Source: Mercurialis annua (lineage: Eukaryota > Streptophyta > Magnoliopsida > Malpighiales > Euphorbiaceae). Taken from it: a stretch of 64,000 nucleotides of DNA. Below are positions 46,483 through 57,721 of this stretch, in pieces. Each line of letters starts with the position of its first letter. Positions within the stretch are counted from its first letter, which is position 1. Made by a program: the position numbers and the translations under genes. The DNA lies in assembly GCF_937616625.2 (NCBI RefSeq), contig NC_065576.1:31088628-31152627 (forward strand), given 5' to 3'. The notes below the pieces were generated by a model, which saw only the letters and a list, made by a program, of their open reading frames with translations, made no database searches and was not told the origin of the DNA.

Positions 46483-49400
46483 TTCTCCCCAACTAATTAA
46501 AAATTCGTCCTCGAATTTAAATAAAACTATCGACATACCACATAACATAAAGTTACACATCCAGTTAAACAAAATGTACAAAGCCGATAAGAAAACACAT
46601 CCACAAGATACCTATCGTAAATTAGGACAACAAAATATAACGAAACTGCACACGACCTCTGTCATTAAATAACAGATCAAAACCAAGAAACCAATCCACT
46701 GTCGTTGATGGTATTCCATGTCCAACGGCATACGCACGCGCGTAAGCAAAATTTAACAGGTTGACCCTCAAAACACTTCAAAACCTTCAGTTGCAAAAAC
46801 TGAACACACTCAAAGGTCACCAAAGTACTAACACAGCTTCCACTAGGCATAATGATAACATAACTCTAGGGCAGTTCAACTAAGATACAATGAGGTCTAC
46901 TACCCAACACTCGGCTAATATGCTAGGATAATTAAGATCCAATCTCCAATCGCATAACCGACACTGGCTCGCAATATAAGCGATCACAAAACTTATGCAC
47001 CAAATCCTGTTTCTAGCAGTAGATGCTCCTACTCATAATAACACAATTCAATCAACTGAGAGTCACCATTTTTCTATACCGGAGTGGTTTCCAAAGCCAG
47101 CTCGAAACTCACCTATTACAAAATCCTCAATATCAATACATGGTTAAGCGTTAAGCTCAACTATAGCTCTACAATTCCAAACTCCTTTGTCTTAACAAAA
47201 CAATAACATTGCAATATAGTTGATAAAATCTATCATTCCTAAACCCTTACTTCCTTTTTACTTATAGCATCCCTACCTCAAAATGACCGATAACAAACCC
47301 AATAACTTCAGAAAATATTTCGGTTCCAAAACAAACATGATAATAATCATCTAATCCTAACGATTGGTACCAGCTCGATAATACTATTAACTTGTGAAAC
47401 CACAACACAAAACTCATAACGCAAATCAAAGAAAAGCGAACATCTCTCGTGAATACAAAATAAATTTCTATATCAATTATAAACAATATCCATCATAATG
47501 ATTCTTCCAATCACTCAGAAACATAACGCCATGACTACTCTGCACATTGCCTGCATCTGACAACATAAAATTTGTCACCCTTACCAAGGGTTCAACAAAT
47601 GACCCAACGATATCCATTATTACGATAATACCCTCTATAACAAAATCAATCAACCTATTTTAGTTGTCGAACCTATTAACCGCGATTTCGATATTTAAAT
47701 CAACTACCTCATATAACAAAATCGAATTTACATCCTCAAAATTATTCAATCAATTGACTACAGCCTCGTATACAACGAGAGATCAATACGATCAGATTGT
47801 TAGTTATGCTCAAAACCAACTCCTGTGGGTATAAAATCTTTTAATATCAAATATTTTACACACAAAAGAATTTCCACTTTGATTAAAAGACTCTACGTCT
47901 TACACCTCCTTTTCATTCGAAATCAAAATACCCTTACCGTTGAAAAACCATCGGTTTTTTTTTTGCAAACCCTTGAAAAATTTTAAGACCTCCACATTTA
48001 ATTCCGAAATTTCCTCTTACTTTCCAATACATTTGCAAATCTATAAAACAGTTCAATTGACAAAATTTTATGTTCTTTTTAATTCAAACTTGCTAATACA
48101 CTTTTTAATAATTTATACTTAAAAAAAACCAACTATGGCCGAATTTTCCGTATTCAAAATACACATTGATGTTTCAAGCATCCCAAAATTTTTAAGTCGC
48201 TTCTAAATTTTTTTTTTTTTTTTTTTCAAACAAAAACAAAATTGAAGAAATCGCTCAAGCGAAAAATTTATTATCCCTTTTGAATCAATTTTGACAAAAA
48301 TTCTCCATTTCCTCAGAAAGATAAAATCAGCAATGTAAATTTCTTGTTTATAAACATTTCTTATATTAATACACCAAAATTCTTTGGACAATCTCAAACC
48401 TGGAAAGATAACGTTTCGTTTAAAACAAAAAAAAAATATAGTGTATATACACACATGGAGCTTAACTAACATCCTTAATCCACAAATCCTTAATTATCAT
48501 GAAGCTTACTATTCTAAAATACACTATACCGCACTTAGCACAACTATATCTCGAGCGCAACCTTAAAAATCATTCTTACTTACCACCACCAGATTCTGAT
48601 TCTACAGACCAAAATCTCACAGCAAAAACATCTAATAACCATCATCATCATCACAGAGTATTTGTCTAGCTACCTTCCGGTAACAGTTTCAAAATCATTT
48701 GAAATTCCACAACTTTATAAAATACATTTACCCCAAAGGGACTCGCGAGTTTGTTCTAAGACCTCTTTCTAAAAACACTTTGTCGATAAAATCTATTTTA
48801 CATAATTGTGCGCCAGGGTGATGACATCTCTCATCCCCAAAGAGTTGCATCCAACCCTAATAAGTTCTATGCACGTGATGCATGTACTATTATGCATGTA
48901 TCAATTATTATTTTATCTTATATTTAGTGAACATACTCAGTGTTCAATGCAAACCTATTCGTGACATTCAAAATGCATGTTCATGATATGTCTGGGCACA
49001 ATTACGTGTTGAAAATATTTCGAATATTTCAGCAATTCAATCTTTGAAATCCATTTCCCAAACAACATTTGCTAGACGTTACACTCTGTGAGATGACCTC
49101 AAAATATTTCTCAAAATTTCCTTACTTGCACCTAGCAACATTCGATGCTATACAACAATTCCTCATAATAACTTCATCACAACTCTATTATAAAAAGTAT
49201 CTAACTAACCTCAATCCAGACTGAGCATATAACCAAAGAAAATAGCACATAAAATATGTTCCTATCAAATTTACCGCCAGCTCCCGCATCGCATCATCAG
49301 ACTTGATGGAAACACCAGTGTATTAATACATCGATCTATCTTTTCGGTTCAGAGTTTGCAATACCCATCCTAGGATAATCAGAAATCATTAACCAATCCA

Positions 49401-51071
49401 AAGGAAGTACCTCCCTTGTATTTCTCGATATCGAAACCCAAGGGTTTCGATCCACAAAACAGAAATAGTAAAGCCCGCGCAACCCAAAACCGAAACAAGA
49501 TTTTTTTAAAAAAAATCTTACTCAAAGGTCAAAACTATACATCAAGGTAAACCAACCATAACCACATGATTAGATCATCTCACGTGCTACACTGCACGAA
49601 GAGACAAAACTAACACAATCAACTTAGTCCAACAGACAAGCGAGTTATAAAACACAAATTCTGTTCACAAGATAACAAATCTGTAAATCGCAAACCACGT
49701 AACCATGCCATTGAACACAATTAACTCAAGCATACTTAAAACAAATCAGGATATGCCACAACATTTCCTTGAAATCTCATTACAAATTTACCATGTAATT
49801 ATATCGTCCTTTAATAGTACGCTTCAAAATTCGTTTTAAAATTAAAAATAAATACGAAAATTTTCAAATTTTGCTGAGCCCCAAGGTTAAAACAAAATCA
49901 CATTTTGTAAAAATCTCTTCTTATTAATCAGTTGCTTTAAAACGGATACCCAAGTATCTCAGACAATAAAATTATCGAGCTAGCCGAGTCATTACAACTA
50001 CCAAGCTCAACTCCTAAATTTGGGTGACCCAAGTCGAACCCAAAACAATCGTTTATAAAACGTATTTAAATATTTATAAATCCGGAAAAGTATTTTAATA
50101 AAATTTCCATCCCTACAAATTTTGGGAACTCAATTTAAACCAACCGCTAAACGGTAATTTAAAACTCAAGTGAGAAATCTTTGATTTCAAACATCTATTC
50201 TGTAAATCCCAAAAATTTAAAATGCTGGCATACTACAGCATGATTAAAATAACTCCAACGTTAAATTCTTAAAACAACGACTTATCTCATAAAACATCAT
50301 TTTGAAATCATCGTTTGTTAACACCAAACCAAACGTAATATTTCGAAATACAAGAATTTCTTTTTACTGGTAACTTAAACCAAAAATTGACCTTTTTTTA
50401 AGAATTTAAAATCAACTTCTCTTATGATTCTGTGTCGAAACACAAATCGGATAAAACAATATTCTCAATGAAAATCTTTAAATCCACATGTGGTCAAGCA
50501 ATGCATGACCATCAAAACACGTTTTAAGGTTTAACCCAAAATCTCTTTAATAGAAAAAAAACAAGGCTAACGCCCAACATACGATCATATTTAAAATCAA
50601 CAATTGAGGCCAAAGCCAAGATGTACTTTATTAACAAGGCAAAAGCAGTTCAACGCACCACGTAAAATAACTGTAACATACCATAAATTCTAAATCGTTT
50701 TAGGCATAAACGACAAGTTTTATCAGACATCATACCCAAGTATGAGTCTTTAGGAAGATTTACCAACCTATGATTTCCCGAGAAATCAAAAGCAATTATA
50801 ATCACCCAAGTAAAATAATCTCAACATGATAAAACACAGCAATTAACATCCAAGTGAAATAAATTGTCAATCAAAGCATCAATACCAAATAAGGACTGAC
50901 AGACATCACCTATAGGATGTAGGCTGAAGGTTTGAAAACAAATGATGACGTTTAAAAGACAAGACACGAATCCTAATTCCGCAGTAGTTCCTAAGACACA
51001 ACAATACTTAACAGAGTAAACACATAGCAAGCAATGGCCTTGGTTTGAAACCAAAGCTCTGATACCAAGTT
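46483..51071 (-). mobile_element. Internal region 3 of the LTR array
   Basis: 4589 bp; shorter by 4 bp because the T-run near 48209 is shorter. Private changes include CACAGAG near 48653, GGGTTTCGAT near 49443 and GATTTTTTTAA near 49499. Primer site at 51056-51067. No coding domain. Confidence 0.93.
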
Positions 51072-54000
51072 TGTCACGACCCATTTTCATGAATCGCGAC
51101 CGGCGCTAGGGTATGGGTAATGTAGTACCGAAACCCGTAGCTAGCCTATCAATTATCACACAAACACATAAACCTGCAGAAAACCAATGCTCGGGGGCAA
51201 CCGAGACTTCAGCCTAAAACTAACAGTTATAATATTCAACAGTTAATATAACATGCTTTATCAAATCCGAGTCTAGAATAGATTCATCATGAATTAATGT
51301 AAATAATACAGCATGCCAGAGCAATATTACCAGTCGAACCAATCCGACAAAATAAATAATAATAATAAAGACGTCTAGTTACTACTGCGGTCTAAGAATA
51401 AAAACAGTTTTACAGTTCTACTAAAATAAATGGAACCTCCGAGGAAAGTAAATGCGGAGATCACCAGACTCTCTCAGATCATAACCCTGGGGAAAATTGG
51501 GAAAACAACGGGGTCAGATATACTGAGATGAGTTCAAACCACTATCTACATTTATTAAGTGGAAAACCTTTAAAACGTTTAAAGCATTTAATAACAATAT
51601 TACGAATAATAGTTGGAACCCTAATCCACAATTCTACATAATAACATAATCCAATAGGTCTGGTCCCGAGAGCTGAGCTACACCGAGTTACCACTGACCA
51701 CACTTATACCAGAGTCCCGAGAGCCGAGCTACACCGAGTTACTCTACTTGGTCCCGAGAGCTATGCTCACACCGAGTTACCCCATTACCATAATTACCTT
51801 TTCCAGATCTTTACCGGTGCGCACGCAGTCCTAATGATGCCCATTAGGTAGCATGTTCCAACTAAGAGCCATAATATAAAAACAGTTCGAAATATACGTA
51901 CAGTATATATATATAATATTAAAATAACAATTTACTTAATAAAGCGGTAAATAGTAAGTACAAACTCACAACTTGCTAATCCACGTGAATACCGGCAAGC
52001 AACTAATCCTGGTTTGCCTCTGGAGCACGAACAATAGACGGGTCTAGACAAATAAAATAATTATTAAAACAGACCCTAACTCTAGAGAGTACTAGACACC
52101 ACATAGGACTAGCACAATTAGCACGTCGGAAATAAACAAGCCAGAACACACAAAATACCCATTAGGTAATAAAGCCCAATAATATAAGTCTATTGAGTTC
52201 TCGCTTAAAATCCAATTTATAAATATTATTTAATAACTTTAAATAATAAATAATTTCCAAATAGTGGGTTAGCCGAGTTACCAATAACTACCAAGCTAAC
52301 CTCACTTGTCGGGTGACCCAAGTCTAACCCTATTCAAAACGTTTATCAAATATAAACCCGAGTTTATATTTATAAAATAATTCCATAAAATAATAAGCCA
52401 TTTTAAAAAGCGGAACTCAATAACTTTAATTCAAAGTAACCCAAGTTACAACCCCAAAAACTTAGTTAAATAAATCAAATAAAAGTTCAGGGACCAATTT
52501 GCACTTTAACCAATTAGGGACCAAGTTGTACTTTTGCCAATTAGGGACTAAATTGTACTTTAGTCAATTTGATTTCCAAAAATCAAATTAATTACTTTTA
52601 TTTATAATTAAAACCAACTATAAAGTTATCAACCAAAAAATCCACTTAATTAAGTTATAAAATAAGTTTAGGGGCTAAATTGTAATTTAGCCAACTTTTG
52701 ACAAAACGACAATTGAAAGCAATTATAACCACCCGAGTAATTATATTAGCTAAAATTATAATTAATTATTGTTTTCATTATTCAATTAGTAAATCAAAAG
52801 AAATCCAAGTTATTAGGTAAAGTTAAACTTTGAGTATTTATTTGATTTAGCTAAAACATTTTGGTGACCTAGATGGCAATTTGGCCATCTCTTACCTTTT
52901 AAATTTAGAATCCCTCCAAGACTCCATTTTCTTCATGAATGAGTTATAGAATTCATTGATCATGATTTAAAAGAAACTTCAAACAATAATCTTTACAAAC
53001 TCTTAATGATTTAACCCAATAATTACTTAGTTTCAATAGGCCACAAACATGAATTCAAAACAAACTCAAAACGTCATCAATCCACCGTGAAGATTTGTTC
53101 CAAACGATGAACAAAGGTTTTCTGGAAACGATTAAACGATTCCAAACCGAGTTTAAACAACTAGCAACTAACATACCAAGCGATTTATAACAATTAAATG
53201 AATGAATTAAAGCTAAACATTAAGAAAGGGATCGGCAGCAACCCAAAACAGAACACCAAGATTCAAACATCAAACGTTACTGCCGAACTCAACCTTCAAC
53301 ACGAACATGGAGAATAGAATGATAACTCCATGAAATCATAAACTAACAACAACCCAAGAATCTATAATTTCCAAACAATCAAGAACAAGGCAAAATGAAA
53401 AGAACTCCACGGCAGTAACCCATGCCAAACAAGACATAATCTAACAAACTTAGAAAACGGAAACCGTACGGCGAATGGAACGAGATCAACGGCGTACCGT
53501 TCAGCGAAACTGAGATAGGGAGACGTAGGGAATTGAGTCCAGAACGTCTGAGATCAAGTGGAATCAATTTCGATCTAGAAACGAAAGAGAACGAACCAAA
53601 TTACGTAATGTCGTTCATAAGCAAAATCTGGAAATCCAAGGAATCAGAAAGTTTACCAGAACAGCGACTTTGAAAGAAGATTACGGCTTCGTTTCTCAGC
53701 GAAAGAACGAAAGAAAAGTGGCTAGGGCTACCTTGCAGCGTGATCTAGGTTTTCCATTTAGAAGTCGACTTTAAATAACGAGTGGAAGCGGGCCGTAAAC
53801 GAGATCGAACAGGGCCACACGGAAGGGTCCATGGACTGGTATGATTCCCGAACGGGAATGGCCTTTCAGGCCATTATTCCCGTTCGGGAATGCCTGGTCT
53901 CGAACGAGACCAGGCCAAACAATGTGATTCCCGTTCGGGAATTTCAATTCCCGAACGGGAAAGGCTGAAAAACTATTTTTTTTTTATTTTTTGATTTAAA

Positions 54001-54142
54001 AAAATATAATTGGTTGAACCAATAAATCACGCCCAAACCAAACAACTCGAACCAAGCCACAATATCGAAATTACTTCAAAACGACCGGGAAAAATGATGG
54101 AATTTAAATGTAATAAAATGAAAAATTTTATGGGGTATTACA
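51072..54142 (-). repeat. LTR 4 (rightmost; 5' LTR of the array)
   Basis: 3071 bp, with the TGTCAC start, CTTACCTTTTAAATTT and ACACGAACATGG, like LTR 1 and unlike LTRs 2 and 3. Private changes are GAGTTATAGAATTC near 52941 and TTGGTTGAACC near 54010. It ends GGGGTATTACA, followed by AATAT. Confidence 0.95.
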
Positions 54143-54147
54143 AATAT
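54143..54147. repeat. Right target-site duplication AATAT of the LTR array
   Basis: Follows the terminal ATTACA of LTR 4 and matches 28080-28084. Confidence 0.9.
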
Positions 54148-54193
54148 AATATACATAGATATAAAACAAGAATCTAAGCGGGGGAACTACAAA

Positions 54194-54248
54194 GTTAAAG
54201 AGGAGTGGATGAGAATAATGTGAAGGATGGGTGACCTACTGGGAAGTT
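54194..54248 (+). pseudogene. 5S rRNA-derived sequence in the CACTA element
   Basis: GGATGGGTGACCTACTGGGA and AGTT at 54224-54248 match the 3' half of plant 5S rRNA, including its C-box internal control region, with one base changed. The preceding GTTAA...GAGAATAATG keeps the same spacing as GTTAAG...GAGAGTAGTA in 5S. The gene's first half is missing. It lies in the CACTA interior, not in the LTR. Confidence 0.7.
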
Positions 54249-54383
54249 GAAAAATTTGCGATATTTGCGGGTCAGTGCGGGTGTGTGTTGTATAGCCGGT
54301 GGGTGTGTGACGGTGGTTGACCGTTTAAATAATATTTCATTTTACGATTTTAATTAAAAAATAATTTTTTTATTTTTAAAAAT

Positions 54384-54550
54384 TTGCGACGGATTTAAAT
54401 CCGTCGCAAAATCCGTCGCAAATTTTTTTAAACCCGTCGCAAAAAATATTTATTCGGTCGCTGCAAAATTGGCGACCGGATATTTAGCGGCGGAATTTAG
54501 CCATTTAGCGACGGAAAAATCCGTCGCTAAATGGTTGTTTTTTAGTAGCG
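54384..54550. repeat. Right CACTA subterminal repeats
   Basis: TTTGCGACGGATTTAAATCC, CCGTCGCAAA, and TTTAGCGACGGAAAAATCCG hairpin words up to the right terminus. The plus-strand frame 54469-54663 is a shadow running from here into satellite. Confidence 0.9.
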
Positions 54551-55072
54551 TCCAAGCGTTTTACCTTTTTAGCGATTTAAGCCAAACGTTTACAAACGTT
54601 ATGGAAAAAATTCAAACGTTTCACCTTTTTAGCGTTTTAGCCAAATGTTTACAAAAGTTATGAAACAAATCCAAATGTTTCACCTTTTTAGCAATTTAAG
54701 CCAAACGTTTAGAAACGTTACGAAACAAATCCAAGCGTTTCACCTTTTTAGCAATTTAAGCCAAACGTCTACAAACGATACGAAACAAATTCAAGCGTTT
54801 CACCTTTTTAGCAATTTAAGCCAAACGTTTACAAACGTTACGAAACAAATCCAAGCATTTCACCTTTCTAGCAATTTAAGCCAAACGTTTACAAACGTTA
54901 CGCAACAAATCCAAACGTTTCACCTTTGTATCAATTTAGCCGAACGTTTACAAACGTTACGAAACAGATCCAAATGTTTCACCTTTGTAGCAATTTAGCC
55001 GAACTTTTACAAACGTTACGAAACAAAACCAAACGTTTCACCTTTTTAGCTATTTAAGCCAAACCTTTAAAA
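54551..55072 (-). repeat. 60-bp satellite array, minus orientation, about 8.5 units
   Basis: Continuation of 26350-27434 across the CACTA insertion. Units are very regular, giving the 117-codon frame 54645-54998 made of FTNVTKQIQAFHLFSNLSQT-type periods. The first units repeat the variants of 24650-24800 (GTTATGGAAAAAATCC, TTTAGCGTTTTAGCC). Confidence 0.96.
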
Positions 55073-55534
55073 GCGACGTATATTTAAAATAAAACCTAAC
55101 TTAAAATAATTAATTTTTCAAAAATTAATTTGAAGCATTAAGTCGGTTATTAATATTTCAATATTTATTTCGATTTGGTTAGATTAAATTATTTATTGGA
55201 AAACCTTATTAAGCTTTTTATTTATTCCAAAATTTATGTAGAATTTTATAAAATAAAGTTTAATTACGCTATATAAAGTTATTTAAGATATATCTTCAAA
55301 GAAAAAATTTTATTCAAGATGAAACAATGATTATTTATTCCAAAATTTATGTAGAATATTTTCAATATCAAATTAGGTTTTGCCATGGTGTATATTTTAA
55401 TTAAAAATAAAAGAAATAAGTAAAAAAAAAAATAAGATATGCGCAAATTGAGCTATTATCTCATTATAAAATCATCAAAACAGAAACAGTTGAGGTGTAT
55501 CAAAAATCAGAATAAAAGATATCTTAGGAATATT
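55073..55534 (+). promoter_or_regulatory. Distal upstream region of the CAT gene
   Basis: Non-coding DNA between satellite and the TATA region. 55285-55534 is the source-like copy of segments found at 21814-22064 and 24905-25140. A 24-bp phrase (TTTATTCCAAAATTTATGTA) occurs twice, at 55222 and 55331. Confidence 0.55.
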
Positions 55535-55704
55535 TTTAGATTTTAAAATTAAATTAGACGATTAGGGTTTTATTTCAGAAGGAAGTTATGTCGAAGGAGG
55601 ACTATGCTTATATAAAAGCAATCACTTTCCATCATTATTTATAATTTCATGTTTATGCAGTCACGTTTTTCTATTAATTGATTATCAAACACTGCGAAAT
55701 CCAG
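55535..55704 (+). promoter_or_regulatory. Probable core promoter and non-coding first exon of the CAT gene
   Basis: TATATAAAA at 55609-55617 is a good TATA box. About 30 bp downstream the leader begins (around CATCATTATTTATAA), and AATCCAG|GTACGCC at 55704/55705 is a strong splice-donor candidate. With the TTTTTCTTTTGCAG| acceptor at 57704 it gives a 2.0-kb leader intron ending 17 nt before the ATG. Inferred from sequence only; RNA reads would settle it. Confidence 0.5.
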
Positions 55705-57704
55705 GTACGCCGTGTTCTTTATCTTATGTTAAATTGGTGTTAATTCTTCTTTATTTTATGTTAAATAAATTGGTGTTAATTCTTGTTTATTTTATGTTAA
55801 ATTGGTGTTAATTCTTCACTCGCTCCATTATCATTCGTTTTCTTTTTCCTATGTTATATTCTCTTTGATTCTGCTACTGTGTAAATTACTTTTAATCACT
55901 AGTCATAACAAATAATTTCAGGACTATTGCATTTTAGTGAATACTAGTTTTTAGGTTAACCGATTATCTTTAGTTATATTTTTATTTGATTAATTTCCTC
56001 ATCAGATGACTGTTTTTCTATGTGTACTTCTGTTTTTTTTTTGATTTTTCTACTGTATAAATTACTTTAAGTTTCATCATCTTCACTAGTCATAACAATA
56101 GGATTACTGCATTTTAGTGAATACTAATTTTTAGGTTAATGCTTTTTCGGGCAATATTATTATGTAAAATAATAACTTAATTTATTATTATTAGTTTTAA
56201 TTTAAACAAATTAACTTGAAAAAATTTCGAAGAAAACTTTTCTGAGTTTTTCGGCCAATTTTAAAAGTAATCTATAGAATATATATTTCTTTTTGATTAT
56301 TTTTCTTCAATAATTTTGTAGTTTGTCTATTTCATTTAAGATGAGAAGGTCTAAAAATCTGAAATTTAATTCACAAAAAAAGATCTTTTAATTTAAATTT
56401 AAATCACGTGAAAATTTTACAATTTGGATACCCTTTAGGATTGAAAAATAAGTTTAAAGAGTTTCATTAGGAAGGTAACAGTTCAAAAATATCGTTACAT
56501 TTACATTAGTCAAACTCCACATTTTAGGGATCCGCAAGAATCAATAAGAATCTTTTTTTTTATTAGGAATTGATGTTTGTTTAGATACTTTAAAATCTCT
56601 ATCATCAATTTTTATATACATTTGTTACCATCTTTCTTAGCTACAAAAAAATTAGTTACATTCGTCAAATTCCTCATTTTATGGATCCGCAATAATAAAA
56701 AAGAATCTCATTTTTTAATAGTGTTTAGATACTGAAAATTCTCTATCATCAATTTTTTTATACATATGCAGTGGTATTTTAAGTTCTATTATCTTTTGAG
56801 TAAAAGTTTCCTGCTACCTAGACAGCAGAAATTTCCTGCAAACTTTGTGGTGGCAGCCTAAGAAGCTACCACCACACGGTTTGATTATTTATTCTGAATT
56901 GGTTTATTAACATTTCAGCTTTTGGTTAATTAATCAAATAAATCTCTCTATTTGTCTTTACAATTTCATTTTAGTTTATTCTTTTATAAAGTTCACCGTC
57001 TGAATTATTTTGTTTCCTCAAATTTTATATAAACAGGTAACAAAATTTCAGCATAAAGGTTTTAGATTTATTTATATATGCACAATACAAAAGATAGTAA
57101 AAAAAATATGTAGACAAAAATCTTCAAATAAAATAATTTTTCTAAACTTTAGCTTCACTTTTTAGTTTTGTTATTGAATTTTGAGTGGTCATGGAGGTGA
57201 GTTTTCTTGGTGTATTTAATTACCATTAAAAGGTTAATAAAATGAATTCATCTTTAAACTTTTATAGCAATATTCATTAGTTTCTGGTGACTTTTGAACT
57301 GATTTCACGTCAATTTTTGTTTGTTATTATTGTTTGCGTCCATAAATCTTATAGTCCAATCTTTCAAACAACTTAAGTGATGGAAGAATTATCAAAGTTT
57401 ATTTTTTTTCATTTTACGCTTTTGCTTTCATAGTGTTCCATTAATTTATTATTTAGGATTGTTAGGCATTTAGATAAACAATGGAATGCTTAATTGGTGA
57501 AAGTTAAGGTCTGAACTGGCTAATTAACCACAATTCATTAAATCATCCCACTAACCTATCAAATTCTGCCACTTAATAGCAGCAGGTTGCAGGAAAATAT
57601 TCTTCTTATCTTTTTCACCATTTGTTCTATTTAGTTTTTTTCTTGCCAATTAAATTTGTCATTTTTTTCCACCATTTATTTTGATTAGTTTTTTTCTTTT
57701 GCAG
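55705..57704 (+). other. Probable leader intron of the CAT gene
   Basis: It has GT...AG borders, is T-rich in the sense strand like plant introns, and ends with a polypyrimidine tract and GCAG. Its first 540 bp are present again at 25290-25836. No other gene is visible inside. Confidence 0.45.
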
Positions 57705-57721
57705 GGTAAGCAACTAGGGCG

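Larger units (their letters stand above)
28085..54142 (-). mobile_element. Tandem LTR retrotransposon array: 4 LTRs, 3 internal regions
   Basis: The order is LTR (28085-31154), internal, LTR (35748-38818), internal, LTR (43412-46482), internal, LTR (51072-54142), period 7660-7664 bp. Minus orientation is shown by the primer-binding site next to the right-hand side of each internal region and the polypurine tract next to its left. One AATAT duplication bounds the whole, so the locus descends from one insertion that grew by recombination. Copies differ by few bases seen by eye. No gag, protease, RT, RNase H or integrase frame exists; the longest open frames are under 100 codons. It is best classed as a non-autonomous (LARD-like) element of Ty3/gypsy affinity. 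Confidence 0.95.
27435..54550. mobile_element. Small CACTA-type DNA transposon, split by an LTR array
   Basis: The left end CATTACTAGAAAACAGTCG and right end (complement CGCTACTAAAAAACAACC) are variants of the CACTACTAGAAAA terminus of plant CACTA (En/Spm) elements. TCC flanks both ends (27432-27434 and 54551-54553), the 3-bp duplication expected for the superfamily. Subterminal regions are full of GCGACGGATT / AATCCGTCGC repeats in both directions, as transposase-binding arrays in CACTA elements are. Without the LTR array and its 5-bp duplication the element is about 1053 bp, with no transposase frame, so it is non-autonomous. The host DNA is the 60-bp satellite. Confidence 0.9.

Noticed and set aside
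30392..53567. ORFs conserved three or four times at 7.66-kb spacing (62, 74, 89, 94 codons)
   Set aside because: Their conservation only reflects near-identical LTR and internal units. None has a domain, they lie on both strands, and one spans the LTR end and primer site.
28085..54142. Separate independent insertions of the same retrotransposon
   Set aside because: Inner LTRs are shared between neighbouring internal regions and there is only one pair of target duplications.
28085..54142. Assembly artefact as the sole explanation of the tandem units
   Set aside because: Each unit carries private substitutions and a different T-run length, so they are not plain copies of the same reads. Long reads are still needed to be certain of the number.
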